In this document: piece after piece, positions 42,122 through 50,048 of the stretch
Layout: the number at the start of each line of letters is the position of its first letter
Numbering within the stretch: the first letter of the stretch is position 1
DNA from: Niastella sp. OAS944
GTDB taxonomy: Bacteria > Bacteroidota > Bacteroidia > Chitinophagales > Chitinophagaceae
DNA length: 64,000 nt
Direction: 5' to 3'
Assembly (NCBI GenBank): GCA_024809215.1
Contig: JANUBW010000009.1
Location: 310,001 to 374,000, forward strand
The notes under the pieces: generated by a model
Databases searched by the model: none
What the model saw: the letters and a program-made list of their open reading frames with translations, nothing else
What the model was told of the DNA's origin: nothing
Translations under genes and position numbers: made by a program

Positions 42122-43588
42122 ATGAAAAATTATATATGGTTTGCGATAGTAGTGCTCACCTTATCGTCGTGTAAAAAATGGCTCGATGTAAATCCCGTAT
42201 CTCAGGTGTCGGAAGTAGAGCTGTTTAAATCGGCCGAAGGGTTTGAAGAGGCGTTGAGCGGCGTTTATTCAAATTGTTCAAATATGAACCTGTATGGGTT
42301 TGAACTTACCGGTGGTTTAACCGAAGCGCTGGCCCAGAATTATAGTATATCGGGCGATGACTGGTGGCATTATAAATTAATAACACTTTATAACTACAAC
42401 GACCGTTATTTTATTGCAAAAAAAGATACAGTATGGAGTGGCCTGTATAATGCTATTGCCAATTGTAATCTGTTATTAAAAAACCTTGAATCAAATGGAG
42501 GTATTCTTACAACCGACCGCCGTCAGTTGATAAAAGGTGAAGCGCTGGCATTGAGAGGTTTCTTGCATTTTGACCTGTTGCGTTTGTTTGCGCCATCGTT
42601 CAAAAGTAATCCTGCTGCCAAAGCTATTCCTTATGTGAACGATTTTTCGAACAAGGTTACAGAACTGTCAACTGTAGATGAGGTATTAACCAATGTAGCG
42701 GCCGATCTTGAGCAGGCGAAAGAACTGTTGCGCACGGTTGATCCTATTGTTTCGGCTGGTTACAAAGTGGGATATAATACCGATAAACCTTCAACAGAAG
42801 AATCTTCATCGACCCTGTTTTTACAAAACCGCCGGCACCGCCTTAATTATTATGCCGTTTGCGGTGAACTGGCCAGGGTGAATTTGTATAGGGATAAAAA
42901 GCCGGAGGCTCTGAGTAATGCTTTGGAAGTAATAAAGTCGAATAAATTCCCTTTCACCACAACGAATGATTTTATTAACTCCGAACCCAAGACCAAGGAC
43001 CGCATTTTATATAAAGAACTGTTATTTGCGTGGTATGTGCCGCATTTAAAAGATACCGTGGCTAACCGCTTTAGTAATGGTCCTAAAAGCCTGTACATAG
43101 AAAAGAATACGTGCGATGTACTTTATGAGATAACTGGTACGGGTGGTACCGACAATCGTTTTAAACAATGGTTTGTGCTTGGTGGTGGTGGTTCGTATCA
43201 GTGGTATGAATTGCAGAAGTACAAACGCGATGCTGAATCAAACAGGCATTACCTGGTATTGCCAGCCATTCGCCTAAGCGAAATGTATTATATCGCTTCG
43301 GAATGCGCGTTCGATACCGACCCGGTAAATTCCCTGCTTTACCTTAATACGGTGCGGCAGAACAGGGGCATGCGAACAGATGCAACGGCAAGCAATAAAG
43401 AAGAGTTATTGAATGAAGTAATTAAAGAAACCCGCAAGGAAATGTTTGGGGAAGGTCAGGTTTTTTATGCGTATAAAAGACTGAACCGGGCAATTACAGG
43501 ACAAATAGGCGGCAGCAATGTTACCGCTTCTGACAGGGTTTTTGTAATGCCACTACCCGATAATGAAATTGAATTTGGTCACCGTTAA
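42122..43588 (+). CDS. SusD/RagB-family lipoprotein, second locus
   Basis: 488 residues from ATG 42122, 10 bp after the SusC stop. Lipobox (VLTLSSC) and the usual KKWLDV start of SusD proteins; FKSAEGFEEALSGVYSN and the helix RRQLIKGEALALRGFLHFDLLRLFAPSFK; the C-terminal AIRLSEMYYIASECAFDTDPVNSLLYLNTVRQNRGMR...ETRKEMFGEGQVFYAYKRLN and FVMPLPDNEIEFGHR. It caps the SusC pore. The next gene starts 13 bp after its stop. Confidence 0.95.
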   Translation: MKNYIWFAIVVLTLSSCKKWLDVNPVSQVSEVELFKSAEGFEEALSGVYSNCSNMNLYGFELTGGLTEALAQNYSISGDDWWHYKLITLYNYNDRYFIAKKDTVWSGLYNAIANCNLLLKNLESNGGILTTDRRQLIKGEALALRGFLHFDLLRLFAPSFKSNPAAKAIPYVNDFSNKVTELSTVDEVLTNVAADLEQAKELLRTVDPIVSAGYKVGYNTDKPSTEESSSTLFLQNRRHRLNYYAVCGELARVNLYRDKKPEALSNALEVIKSNKFPFTTTNDFINSEPKTKDRILYKELLFAWYVPHLKDTVANRFSNGPKSLYIEKNTCDVLYEITGTGGTDNRFKQWFVLGGGGSYQWYELQKYKRDAESNRHYLVLPAIRLSEMYYIASECAFDTDPVNSLLYLNTVRQNRGMRTDATASNKEELLNEVIKETRKEMFGEGQVFYAYKRLNRAITGQIGGSNVTASDRVFVMPLPDNEIEFGHR

Positions 43589-43601
43589 ACAACCGCATTT
43601 T

Positions 43602-44411
43602 ATGAAGAATATCATTGTTGTATTGGCGGCTGTTATGTTAACGACAGCCTGTAAGAAAGAACAAATCCCCGTTTTTACCAACCCCGATAATCATATTTAT
43701 TTTAACCTGGCCCCTTATGGTTTCCAGGATAGCATGGTATACACTTTTGCCTATCATCCCGAGCGGGCGAAAGATACCATATGGGTGCCCGTACGAATTT
43801 CGGGAAATAGGCCCGACAGCACGCTTACCTATTCGGCGAAAATAGTAGACGCGTCTTCAACCGCCGTGGTAAACAAACATTACGAGCCTTTAAAGGATAC
43901 ATACACCTTCCCGGCTCATGCGGGCACCTCGCGGATGCCTGTAATACTGTACAGTGTTGATACCATGTTGTTGCTGCGCAGTTATGCAGTTACCATTCAA
44001 TTGTTGCCCAGTGCTAATTTAGGTACGGCCTACGCAGATCAGGACACTGTACGTGTTGTGTTTTCGAACAGGCTCGAAAAACCAGCCTGGTGGGACGATT
44101 GCCCCAAGGGACCATATTCTATTGTGAAGCACCAGTTGTTCAGGTTATCGGCTACAACTGAAGATGTAAGCCGTAACCCATTCGATGTACCCATTCGCCT
44201 GTATTACAGCGACCGGTTCAATGCGTTGCTGTTAAGCCCTGAAACGTGGATAGCAAATAATCCCGACAAAGGTTATGAGATAAAGGTAAGACCTGATGGA
44301 AATAAAGAATTTTTCTATTCAGCCACACCTGAGAAAAAATACCTGTACCGGAAGAATCCACAAAGTGGCAAATTCTTTTTTATTGATGAAAATGGTAATG
44401 AAGTGATTTAG
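43602..44411 (+). CDS. DUF4843-family lipoprotein
   Basis: 269 residues from ATG 43602: lipobox (VMLTTAC) then a beta-sandwich domain of the DUF4843 family (HIYFNLAPYGFQDSMVYTFAYHPERAKDTIWVPVRISGNRPDSTLTYSAKIVDASSTAVVNKHYEPL.., FPAHAGTSRMPVILYSVDTML). Genes of this family usually sit just after SusCD pairs with a PKD-like lipoprotein, as here, and probably encode surface ligand-binding partners. The ligand is unknown. Confidence 0.9.
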   Translation: MKNIIVVLAAVMLTTACKKEQIPVFTNPDNHIYFNLAPYGFQDSMVYTFAYHPERAKDTIWVPVRISGNRPDSTLTYSAKIVDASSTAVVNKHYEPLKDTYTFPAHAGTSRMPVILYSVDTMLLLRSYAVTIQLLPSANLGTAYADQDTVRVVFSNRLEKPAWWDDCPKGPYSIVKHQLFRLSATTEDVSRNPFDVPIRLYYSDRFNALLLSPETWIANNPDKGYEIKVRPDGNKEFFYSATPEKKYLYRKNPQSGKFFFIDENGNEVI

Positions 44412-44434
44412 GTTAACTGCTTAAAAATATTTCA

Positions 44435-45853
44435 ATGAAGCAACTTCTTATGGTTACGCTGAGCGTGTTTGCGCTGCTACAGCTGGCCTGTTATAAAGAT
44501 AAAGGCAATTATGATTATAACGTGCCTGCGGCCCCGCAGGTAACCAACCTCGATTCATTATATGGTATACCCGTGGGCGATACCCTGGTAATTAAACCAA
44601 CGGTAACAAGCGCCAATCCCGATGCAAAATTTGGCTATACCTGGCGTATAAGCCTGCCAAAGCAGTTTCGCGATACCACGTTTAGCGGGTATCCTTTTAA
44701 ATTCTTTTTCAACCTTGATGCCGATACTTACACGGTACGGTTAACACTTACCGATAGCTCAAATGGGATGAGTTATTTCAAAGAATTTAAAATACAGGGG
44801 CTTACGCAATTCACAAAGGGTACATTGGTGTTAAGCCAGGAGGGCGGTAAAGGGCAGCTTAGTTTTGTAAAACCCGATAGTACCGTGTTGCCCCGTATAT
44901 ATCAGGCCTTACATGGTACCGACTTACCCGGTAAACCGTCGCAGATAATAGATCTCATACTGCAAAATTATAATCCAACACCTGCGTTAGGCTATTGGAT
45001 CACCTGTAATGAAACGGATGATGGGGGTGTACACCTGAATACAAATACCTTGTTGCAGATGAAAACTTTGCGTCAAAACTTCTTTACCGTTCCGCCGGCT
45101 GCAAAACCCGGTTACCTGGAAACGTCCTCTGCGGGCGTTTTGCGGGGCGTAATAAATAGTAAACTATATATAGGCGCATGGCAAACCTACTATGGCAGTA
45201 CTATATATGGCTATTTTGGCGAACCTGCCCTTGGTGATTATGAACTGTATGACCGTGTCGCTTTCAATATTGCACCTTACTTCGTAGGATACGAGAAAAA
45301 ACTGAAAAAGTTTGTAGTGTTTACCAATATGGGCGCCGTAGCATATATAGGCGACGGTTACCAGGTAACAAATACTACTGCATTTGATCCCAAAAACGTT
45401 CAGCTCGACCTGTTGCATTTTCAACAGATCAACGATAACAACTGTTATGCATTTGGTAAGGCTGCTGATGGCACCTTGTACGAGTTGAAGTTTACACCGA
45501 AGTTTATGGGTATTGTTCAGGTTGACCCATTATATAAACGGGCATTTCCCCAACCTGCACTCATCACTGCCAACACCAAATGGGCAGGTTCTAATTCGGA
45601 AGAGTTTTACTTTACCTCTGGCGATAAGATCTATCGTTACAATCCCACAAACAAGGACTTAAAGCCATTGACAACAGACTTTGGTGGCAAAGCGGTTACC
45701 ATGATCAAACTGGCCGATGATGATAATACACTGATAGCCGGAGTAGACGGAACCGTTTATTTTCTCGATGTAAGTGTTGGTAAAAATGGTGAAGTATTTA
45801 GAAAGTATACCGGTATCCCCGGCTCACCTGTTGATGTAACCGTAAAGAAATAA
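44435..45853 (+). CDS. PKD-like family lipoprotein
   Basis: 472 residues. Lipobox (LLQLAC), a PKD-like beta-sandwich at about 35-125 (YGIPVGDTLVIKPTVTSANPDAKFGYTWRISLPK...TYTVRLTLTDSSNGMSYFKEFKI), then a large beta-propeller-like domain with repeated strands (GTLVLSQEGGKGQLSFV, YEKKLKKFVVFTNMGAVAYIGDG, NNCYAFGKAADGTLYELKFT, TLIAGVDGTVYFLDV). The PKD-like family (PF16407) is a standard accessory of SusCD-DUF4843 loci; it probably helps capture the same ligand on the cell surface. Confidence 0.9.
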   Translation: MKQLLMVTLSVFALLQLACYKDKGNYDYNVPAAPQVTNLDSLYGIPVGDTLVIKPTVTSANPDAKFGYTWRISLPKQFRDTTFSGYPFKFFFNLDADTYTVRLTLTDSSNGMSYFKEFKIQGLTQFTKGTLVLSQEGGKGQLSFVKPDSTVLPRIYQALHGTDLPGKPSQIIDLILQNYNPTPALGYWITCNETDDGGVHLNTNTLLQMKTLRQNFFTVPPAAKPGYLETSSAGVLRGVINSKLYIGAWQTYYGSTIYGYFGEPALGDYELYDRVAFNIAPYFVGYEKKLKKFVVFTNMGAVAYIGDGYQVTNTTAFDPKNVQLDLLHFQQINDNNCYAFGKAADGTLYELKFTPKFMGIVQVDPLYKRAFPQPALITANTKWAGSNSEEFYFTSGDKIYRYNPTNKDLKPLTTDFGGKAVTMIKLADDDNTLIAGVDGTVYFLDVSVGKNGEVFRKYTGIPGSPVDVTVKK

Positions 45854-45877
45854 TAAAAGCACAATAAAAAATACCTC

Positions 45878-46990
45878 ATGAGATCAGTTTTTTTGAAAGG
45901 ATTGCTTTTTCTATTAATATCAAACAGCGCCTTTTCGCAAAAGAAAGCCCCGCAGTTTACGATAAAAGCAAAGATTGCTCACTTTACCGATAGCCTGTTG
46001 TTCCTGAATTATGGAACCCTCGGTGCATCGAAACTCGATTCGGCAGTAGTTAAAGATGGCATCTTTACTTTTAAAGGACATGTAGATGAGCCTTCTGTTG
46101 CCATGATCTTTACCAAAAACTTTAAGGTGAAGTTCGACCTGTATATTGAAAATACAAACATTACCGTGGCTGGTGATGCCGATGCCCGGTTTACTTACAC
46201 TGTAACCGGCACAGGAACAGTAAAAGAGTATGAGCAATTGAACCAGCGGTTCATGGATAACCGAAGAAGAACAATTGCGCTGTATGAAAAAGCATATGAG
46301 CTTAAAAAGACAGACAGTGTAGCTGCAAAAAAAATACAGGCGCAGGCCGATAGCCAGTATCACTGGGAGTATTCCTACAGGCATGAATACATTGCCACAC
46401 ACCCCAAAAGCTATATCTCTGCAGTTGAGTTACTGGGCTATGCCAGCACTCTTACGCTGGGTAACAGCATAAAGTTATACAATGGCCTCGATGCTGCCAT
46501 CAAAGCGTCGAATGTTGGGAAGGAGATAGCAGGCCGTATAGAACTGTTAAGCAAAGTGGAAGAAGGTAAGCCCGCACAGAACTTTACCCAAACAACGCCC
46601 GATGGTAAAGAAGTTACCTTAACTTCTTACAAAGGCCACTATGTGTTGGTTGAATTTTGGGCAAGCTGGTGCGGCCCCTGCCGGGCCGAAAATCCCAACC
46701 TGCTGAAGCAATACCAATTGTATAACAAAAAAGGATTTGATATACTCAGTGTTTCGCTCGATAAAGACAAGGAGCAATGGTTGAAAGCGGTTGAAAAAGA
46801 CGCATTGCCCTGGACTCATGTATCTGACCTTAAAGGTTGGGAAAATGAAGTGGCCGTGTTGTATGGCATCAGGGCCGTACCTGCCAGTTTCCTTATAGAC
46901 CCGGCAGGTAAAATAGTTGCTACCGGTTTACGCGGCGAAACGCTGAACAAAAAACTGGAATCGCTTTTCGGAAGTACCCCCGCTAATTAA
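45878..46990 (+). CDS. TlpA-type thioredoxin with DUF4369 domain
   Basis: 370 residues. Signal peptide (MRSVFLKGLLFLLISNSAFSQ). DUF4369 at about 25-125 (FTIKAKIAHFTDSLLFLNYGTLGASKLDSAVVKDGIFTFKGHVDEPSVAMIFTKNFKVKFDLYIENTNITVAGD), a helical linker, and a C-terminal thioredoxin domain at about 225-365 (GKEVTLTSYKGHYVLVEFWASWCGPCRAENPNLLKQYQLYNKKGFDILSVSLDKDKEQW...AVPASFLIDPAGKIV) with the CGPC active site and cis-Pro in VPASF. It closes the locus and is followed by a terminator. Likely a periplasmic disulfide reductase that handles the imported ligand or its envelope partners. Confidence 0.93.
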   Translation: MRSVFLKGLLFLLISNSAFSQKKAPQFTIKAKIAHFTDSLLFLNYGTLGASKLDSAVVKDGIFTFKGHVDEPSVAMIFTKNFKVKFDLYIENTNITVAGDADARFTYTVTGTGTVKEYEQLNQRFMDNRRRTIALYEKAYELKKTDSVAAKKIQAQADSQYHWEYSYRHEYIATHPKSYISAVELLGYASTLTLGNSIKLYNGLDAAIKASNVGKEIAGRIELLSKVEEGKPAQNFTQTTPDGKEVTLTSYKGHYVLVEFWASWCGPCRAENPNLLKQYQLYNKKGFDILSVSLDKDKEQWLKAVEKDALPWTHVSDLKGWENEVAVLYGIRAVPASFLIDPAGKIVATGLRGETLNKKLESLFGSTPAN

Positions 46991-47094
46991 AATCCAACTT
47001 GAAGAACGCAAGATGAAATGCCAGAAAGTGTGTGAAGTTATTCAGGAGAACCCACGCACAAATTGATCACACATGATTAGAGAATGCTGCTCAC

Positions 47095-47121
47095 GCCCCG
47101 ACGATACTGTCGGGGCTTTTT
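47095..47121 (+). terminator. Rho-independent terminator of the second SusCD locus
   Basis: GCCCCGAC (47095-47102) pairs with GTCGGGGC (47109-47116), 8 bp with a 6-nt loop, followed by TTTTT. It ends the operon that starts at 36383. Confidence 0.88.
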
Positions 47122-47186
47122 ATTGTGAATAACTCTTCTGCCCGAACATTGAAATATTGCCTTTGGCTCTACGTTTATGGAAACTT

Positions 47187-47279
47187 CAAAAGGTGGGTAG
47201 CTCTTGCAGAGCTGCTCAGCTTGAAATCACGGCGAGCATCCGCCAGCTGGCGGATACCCGCCGCTTAAATCTTACCTCT
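47187..47279. mobile_element. Small palindromic insertion flanked by a 10 bp duplication
   Basis: 93 bp containing two dyads, AGCTCT-TGC-AGAGCT (47199-47213 region) and ATCCGCCAGCTGGCGGAT (47238-47255, within an imperfect 32 bp palindrome). It is flanked by identical ATGGAAACTT copies at 47177-47186 and 47280-47289. The upstream copy begins a seven-codon frame ending in TAG; the downstream copy is the real start of the gene at 47280. The same palindrome core, CCGCCAGCTGGCGG, recurs at 58260-58273. No transposase is encoded, so if mobile it must move in trans. Confidence 0.5.
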
Positions 47280-47831
47280 ATGGAAACTTTGGAAGAATTT
47301 GAACTGAACTTCGACGGCAAACCAGTGCCCGTTGCCCTGGTAAAACTGCTGGAATTTCAGAACGAAACAGGGTTTGAAAGCTATTGTCAAGGGTTTGGCC
47401 TGTATCGCGACAATAAAGGTGGTTTGAAGAGCTGGAGCACCAACCCCGATTTTCTGGCCAGATTAATGCCTTTTGCCCAGGCCAATGCGGGCGGCTCTTT
47501 TTATGCCTTATGGCAGTACGACGATGCGGTACCACTGGATGCGCTGCCTGTGGTGCTTTTTGGCGATGAAGGCGGGGAGTTTGTGGTGGCCGAAGAAATT
47601 TATGCCTTCCTGTGTTTACTTACGCTGGATACAGAGCCTATGACCTACCAGCAGGTAAGTTATTACAAAGGCGAAGATGCCGACGGTACCGAATACTCAG
47701 GAGAGTACCGCAACTGGTTAAAAAAGCATTTTAACCTCGATGCCATAAAGGAGGAAGATGAGATCCTGGCGCCTGCCATTCAAAAGTTTCAGAGCCGCTT
47801 TGATGACTGGCTGGAGCCGTATTTGGGATAG
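47280..47831 (+). CDS. SMI1/KNR4 (SUKH)-like protein
   Basis: 183 residues from ATG 47280, the start next to the possible insertion at 47187. Residues about 1-30 (METLEEFELNFDGKPVPVALVKLLEFQNE) and the motif DALPVVLFGDEGGEFVVAEEIYAFLCLLTL resemble SUKH-superfamily proteins, which include immunity proteins of polymorphic toxins and housekeeping regulators. No toxin gene is adjacent. The next gene starts 30 bp downstream on the same strand, so they may share a transcript. Family assignment is tentative. Confidence 0.65.
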   Translation: METLEEFELNFDGKPVPVALVKLLEFQNETGFESYCQGFGLYRDNKGGLKSWSTNPDFLARLMPFAQANAGGSFYALWQYDDAVPLDALPVVLFGDEGGEFVVAEEIYAFLCLLTLDTEPMTYQQVSYYKGEDADGTEYSGEYRNWLKKHFNLDAIKEEDEILAPAIQKFQSRFDDWLEPYLG

Positions 47832-47861
47832 ATACCAACTTTTCAACTACTTTTGCCCTAT

Positions 47862-48707
47862 ATGGCACAAAGCAGAATAAAAGTAGGCGAATACAATACG
47901 TTACGGGTAGCCAGGGAATTTGACTTCGGCATGTACCTGGGCGAAGATAAAGATGTGGTGTTACTGCCAAAAAGGTTTATACCACCTGGGGTTAAAGTGG
48001 GCGATATGCTGAAGGTGTTTGTTTATCACGATTCGGAGAACAGGCTCATTGCAACTACCCAGCAGCCCATTGGTATTGTAGGTGATATTGTAAACCTGAA
48101 AGCCGTTACGGTGACCAACCAGGGCGCCTTTATGGACTGGGGCCTTATGAAAGACCTGTTTGTGCCTAAAGCAAAACAATTGATGGGTATGCGGGTAGGC
48201 GGGTATTACATTGTAAAAATATACCTCGATGAGCAAACCGGCCGAGCAGCCGCTACCGAAAAAATTGAACCGTTTTTAAGTAACGAAGATCTTACTGTAA
48301 AAGAGCTGGAGCCGGTTGATATGCTGGTGTACCGCCGTACAGATATTGGCTATACGGTTATCATCAATAACAAACATACCGGCGTATTACACTTCAACGA
48401 TATTTTCCAGGATATACAGGTAGGCGACCGTTTAAAAGGTTATATCAAGAACATCAGGGAAGAAAATAAAATCGACGTAGGTATTGGGAAAATGGGCTAC
48501 CAGCGGGTTGAAGACGAAGCAGGAAAGGTATTACGGTTGCTGCAGGAGAACAATGGTTACCTGCCTTATAACGATAAGTCGAACCCCGATGAAATTTACT
48601 CCTTCTTTGGTATGAGTAAAAAGACCTTCAAAATGACCACCGGTAATCTCTACAAAAGCCGGAAGATCATATTCACCCAAACGGGTATCAAACTAAATGA
48701 AGAATAA
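47862..48707 (+). CDS. CvfB-like S1 RNA-binding protein
   Basis: 281 residues. Three S1-like OB-fold segments are visible: residues about 5-65 (VGEYNTLRVAREFDFGMYLGEDKDVVLLPKRFIPPGVKVGDMLKVFVYHDSENRLIATTQQP), 70-140 (GAFMDWGLMKDLFVPKAKQLMGMRVGGYYIVKIYLDEQTGRAAATEKIE) and 150-215 (DMLVYRRTDIGYTVIINNKHTGVLHFNDIFQDIQVGDRLKGYIKNIREENKIDVGIGK). A C-terminal winged-helix part (LLQENNGYLPYNDKSNPDEIYSFFGMSKKTFKMTTGNLYKSRKIIFTQTGIKL) completes the YitL/CvfB arrangement. A cytoplasmic RNA-binding regulator; target unknown. ATG 47862 is chosen over an upstream TTG. Confidence 0.9.
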   Translation: MAQSRIKVGEYNTLRVAREFDFGMYLGEDKDVVLLPKRFIPPGVKVGDMLKVFVYHDSENRLIATTQQPIGIVGDIVNLKAVTVTNQGAFMDWGLMKDLFVPKAKQLMGMRVGGYYIVKIYLDEQTGRAAATEKIEPFLSNEDLTVKELEPVDMLVYRRTDIGYTVIINNKHTGVLHFNDIFQDIQVGDRLKGYIKNIREENKIDVGIGKMGYQRVEDEAGKVLRLLQENNGYLPYNDKSNPDEIYSFFGMSKKTFKMTTGNLYKSRKIIFTQTGIKLNEE

Positions 48708-48748
48708 AAAAACGTGGCATCCGCTAAAGACGGATGCCACGTTTTTTT
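48706..48748 (+). terminator. Bidirectional rho-independent terminator
   Basis: AACGTGGCATCCG (48711-48723) pairs with CGGATGCCACGTT (48731-48743), 13 bp, flanked by A-run and T-run, so it can act on both strands between the converging CvfB and PepSY genes. Confidence 0.92.
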
Positions 48749-48764
48749 GTAGCTTATTTTTACC

Positions 48765-50033
48765 TTATACTTCCACCAGTTCCTGTTTGGCTACCACTGT
48801 TAATGTAGCCGCCTTTTTGGGTTGCGGCTTGCTCTTTTTGCGCTTTCCCCACCAAACAATAAAACCGGTAACAGGTAAACTGCCAGCCACAAGGCTTATA
48901 AGAAAGGCAATACATTTACCGGCAAAACCGCCAATAGCGCCCACATGAATATCATAGTTCATGCGCACCAGTTTGTCGGCGCCGCTCGATTCTTCATATT
49001 TTTTAGCGAACAGGGTCTTGCCTTTTATCTCCTTCATCGTATACTGATCGAAGTAACGGGTATGGCTTTTATAAAAGGTGCCTTCGCCGGGGTTAAAGGT
49101 AGTGGTAATGGCGTCGCTTTGTTTTTGCGGAAAGGTAATAAACAGGCTGCCATTGCCTTTATACTCCCGGGTAAGGTTGTCCCATACGCGGTCGGCCGTT
49201 GAATACAGGGCTGTTTGTGCAGGAATATTTGTTGTGTCGGAAAACACCTGGCCTCTGCGCTCGGGCATTGTTTTACCGGCAGAAGCTATCCAGTAAACGG
49301 TTTTGGGCACCCATTTCCAACCAAAGTATAAACCGGTAATGGCAATGATCAATGCACCAATAAGCACATAAAAACCAAGCACATTATGCAGGTCGTAGTT
49401 CACCCGTTTAAATGATGCTTTCCATTTTACCTTAAAGCTTTTGTCAACATTTGCCTTACGCAGGTTCTTTGGCCACCACATGATCAACCCGCTTATGAGC
49501 AACAGTACAAAGATGCCGGTTGCCCAGCATATTACCTGTTGACCAATTTCACGGGGTAACCATAATTGAAAGTGTCCTTCAAGAATAATGCGGAAGAAAT
49601 CTTTTTCCAGGGCTTTTACTTTCAGTATTTCGCCGGTGTAGGGGTTCATATAGATCTGCATGAACCCGGTTCTTTTGTCGCGGTAACTGGCAACAGCAGC
49701 TTTACCACGGCCGGGGTACTGAACCCCATTGATAACCGAACCCGGTTTTCCGGCCTTATCGCCGAACTGTTTTTGTTCGGCGATCTTTTTCAGCACCGAA
49801 GGGCTTATATAGGGTTTATCTTCAGTTTTTACAAATTGATAAGGTTGTGTAACGCTGGTGATCTCTTTTTGAAAACAATAGATACAGCCGGTGATGGCGA
49901 TAATAAAAACGATGAGGCCCGACACCAGTCCCAGCCACAGGTGCAACCAGTCGTTGATTTTACGAAAGAGCGACTTGCCGCTTTTTTTGCGCGCATTGGT
50001 CTTTGGCGGTGTTGACATTGATTGGTTGCTCAT
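48765..50033 (-). CDS. PepSY-associated transmembrane protein (siderophore-iron reductase type)
   Basis: 422 residues. A basic cytoplasmic N-terminus, then a PepSY_TM architecture: TM1 (WLGLVSGLIVFIIAITGCIYCF), a large periplasmic loop with PepSY-like segments (TGFMQIYMNPYTGEILKVKALEKDFFRIILEGHFQLWLP), TM2 (VICWATGIFVLLLISGLIMWWP), TM3 (HNVLGFYVLIGALIIAITGLYFGW), and a last TM near residue 385 (GKCIAFLISLVAGSLPVTGFIVWWG). The conserved His residues near TM ends (INDWLHLWLG, LEGHFQLW, NYDLHNVLG, MNYDIHVGAIGG) fit heme-dependent electron transfer to reduce ferri-siderophores. The upstream TonB receptor gene ends 15 bp before its start, so they form one operon. Confidence 0.92.
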   Translation of the reverse strand: MSNQSMSTPPKTNARKKSGKSLFRKINDWLHLWLGLVSGLIVFIIAITGCIYCFQKEITSVTQPYQFVKTEDKPYISPSVLKKIAEQKQFGDKAGKPGSVINGVQYPGRGKAAVASYRDKRTGFMQIYMNPYTGEILKVKALEKDFFRIILEGHFQLWLPREIGQQVICWATGIFVLLLISGLIMWWPKNLRKANVDKSFKVKWKASFKRVNYDLHNVLGFYVLIGALIIAITGLYFGWKWVPKTVYWIASAGKTMPERRGQVFSDTTNIPAQTALYSTADRVWDNLTREYKGNGSLFITFPQKQSDAITTTFNPGEGTFYKSHTRYFDQYTMKEIKGKTLFAKKYEESSGADKLVRMNYDIHVGAIGGFAGKCIAFLISLVAGSLPVTGFIVWWGKRKKSKPQPKKAATLTVVAKQELVEV

Positions 50034-50048
50034 GTTGCTGTTTGTGAA

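Noticed and set aside
47157-47279. N-terminal extension of the SUKH-like gene
   Set aside because: The extra residues come from the palindrome insert; the protein start with METLEEF at 47280 fits the family and the flanking repeat.
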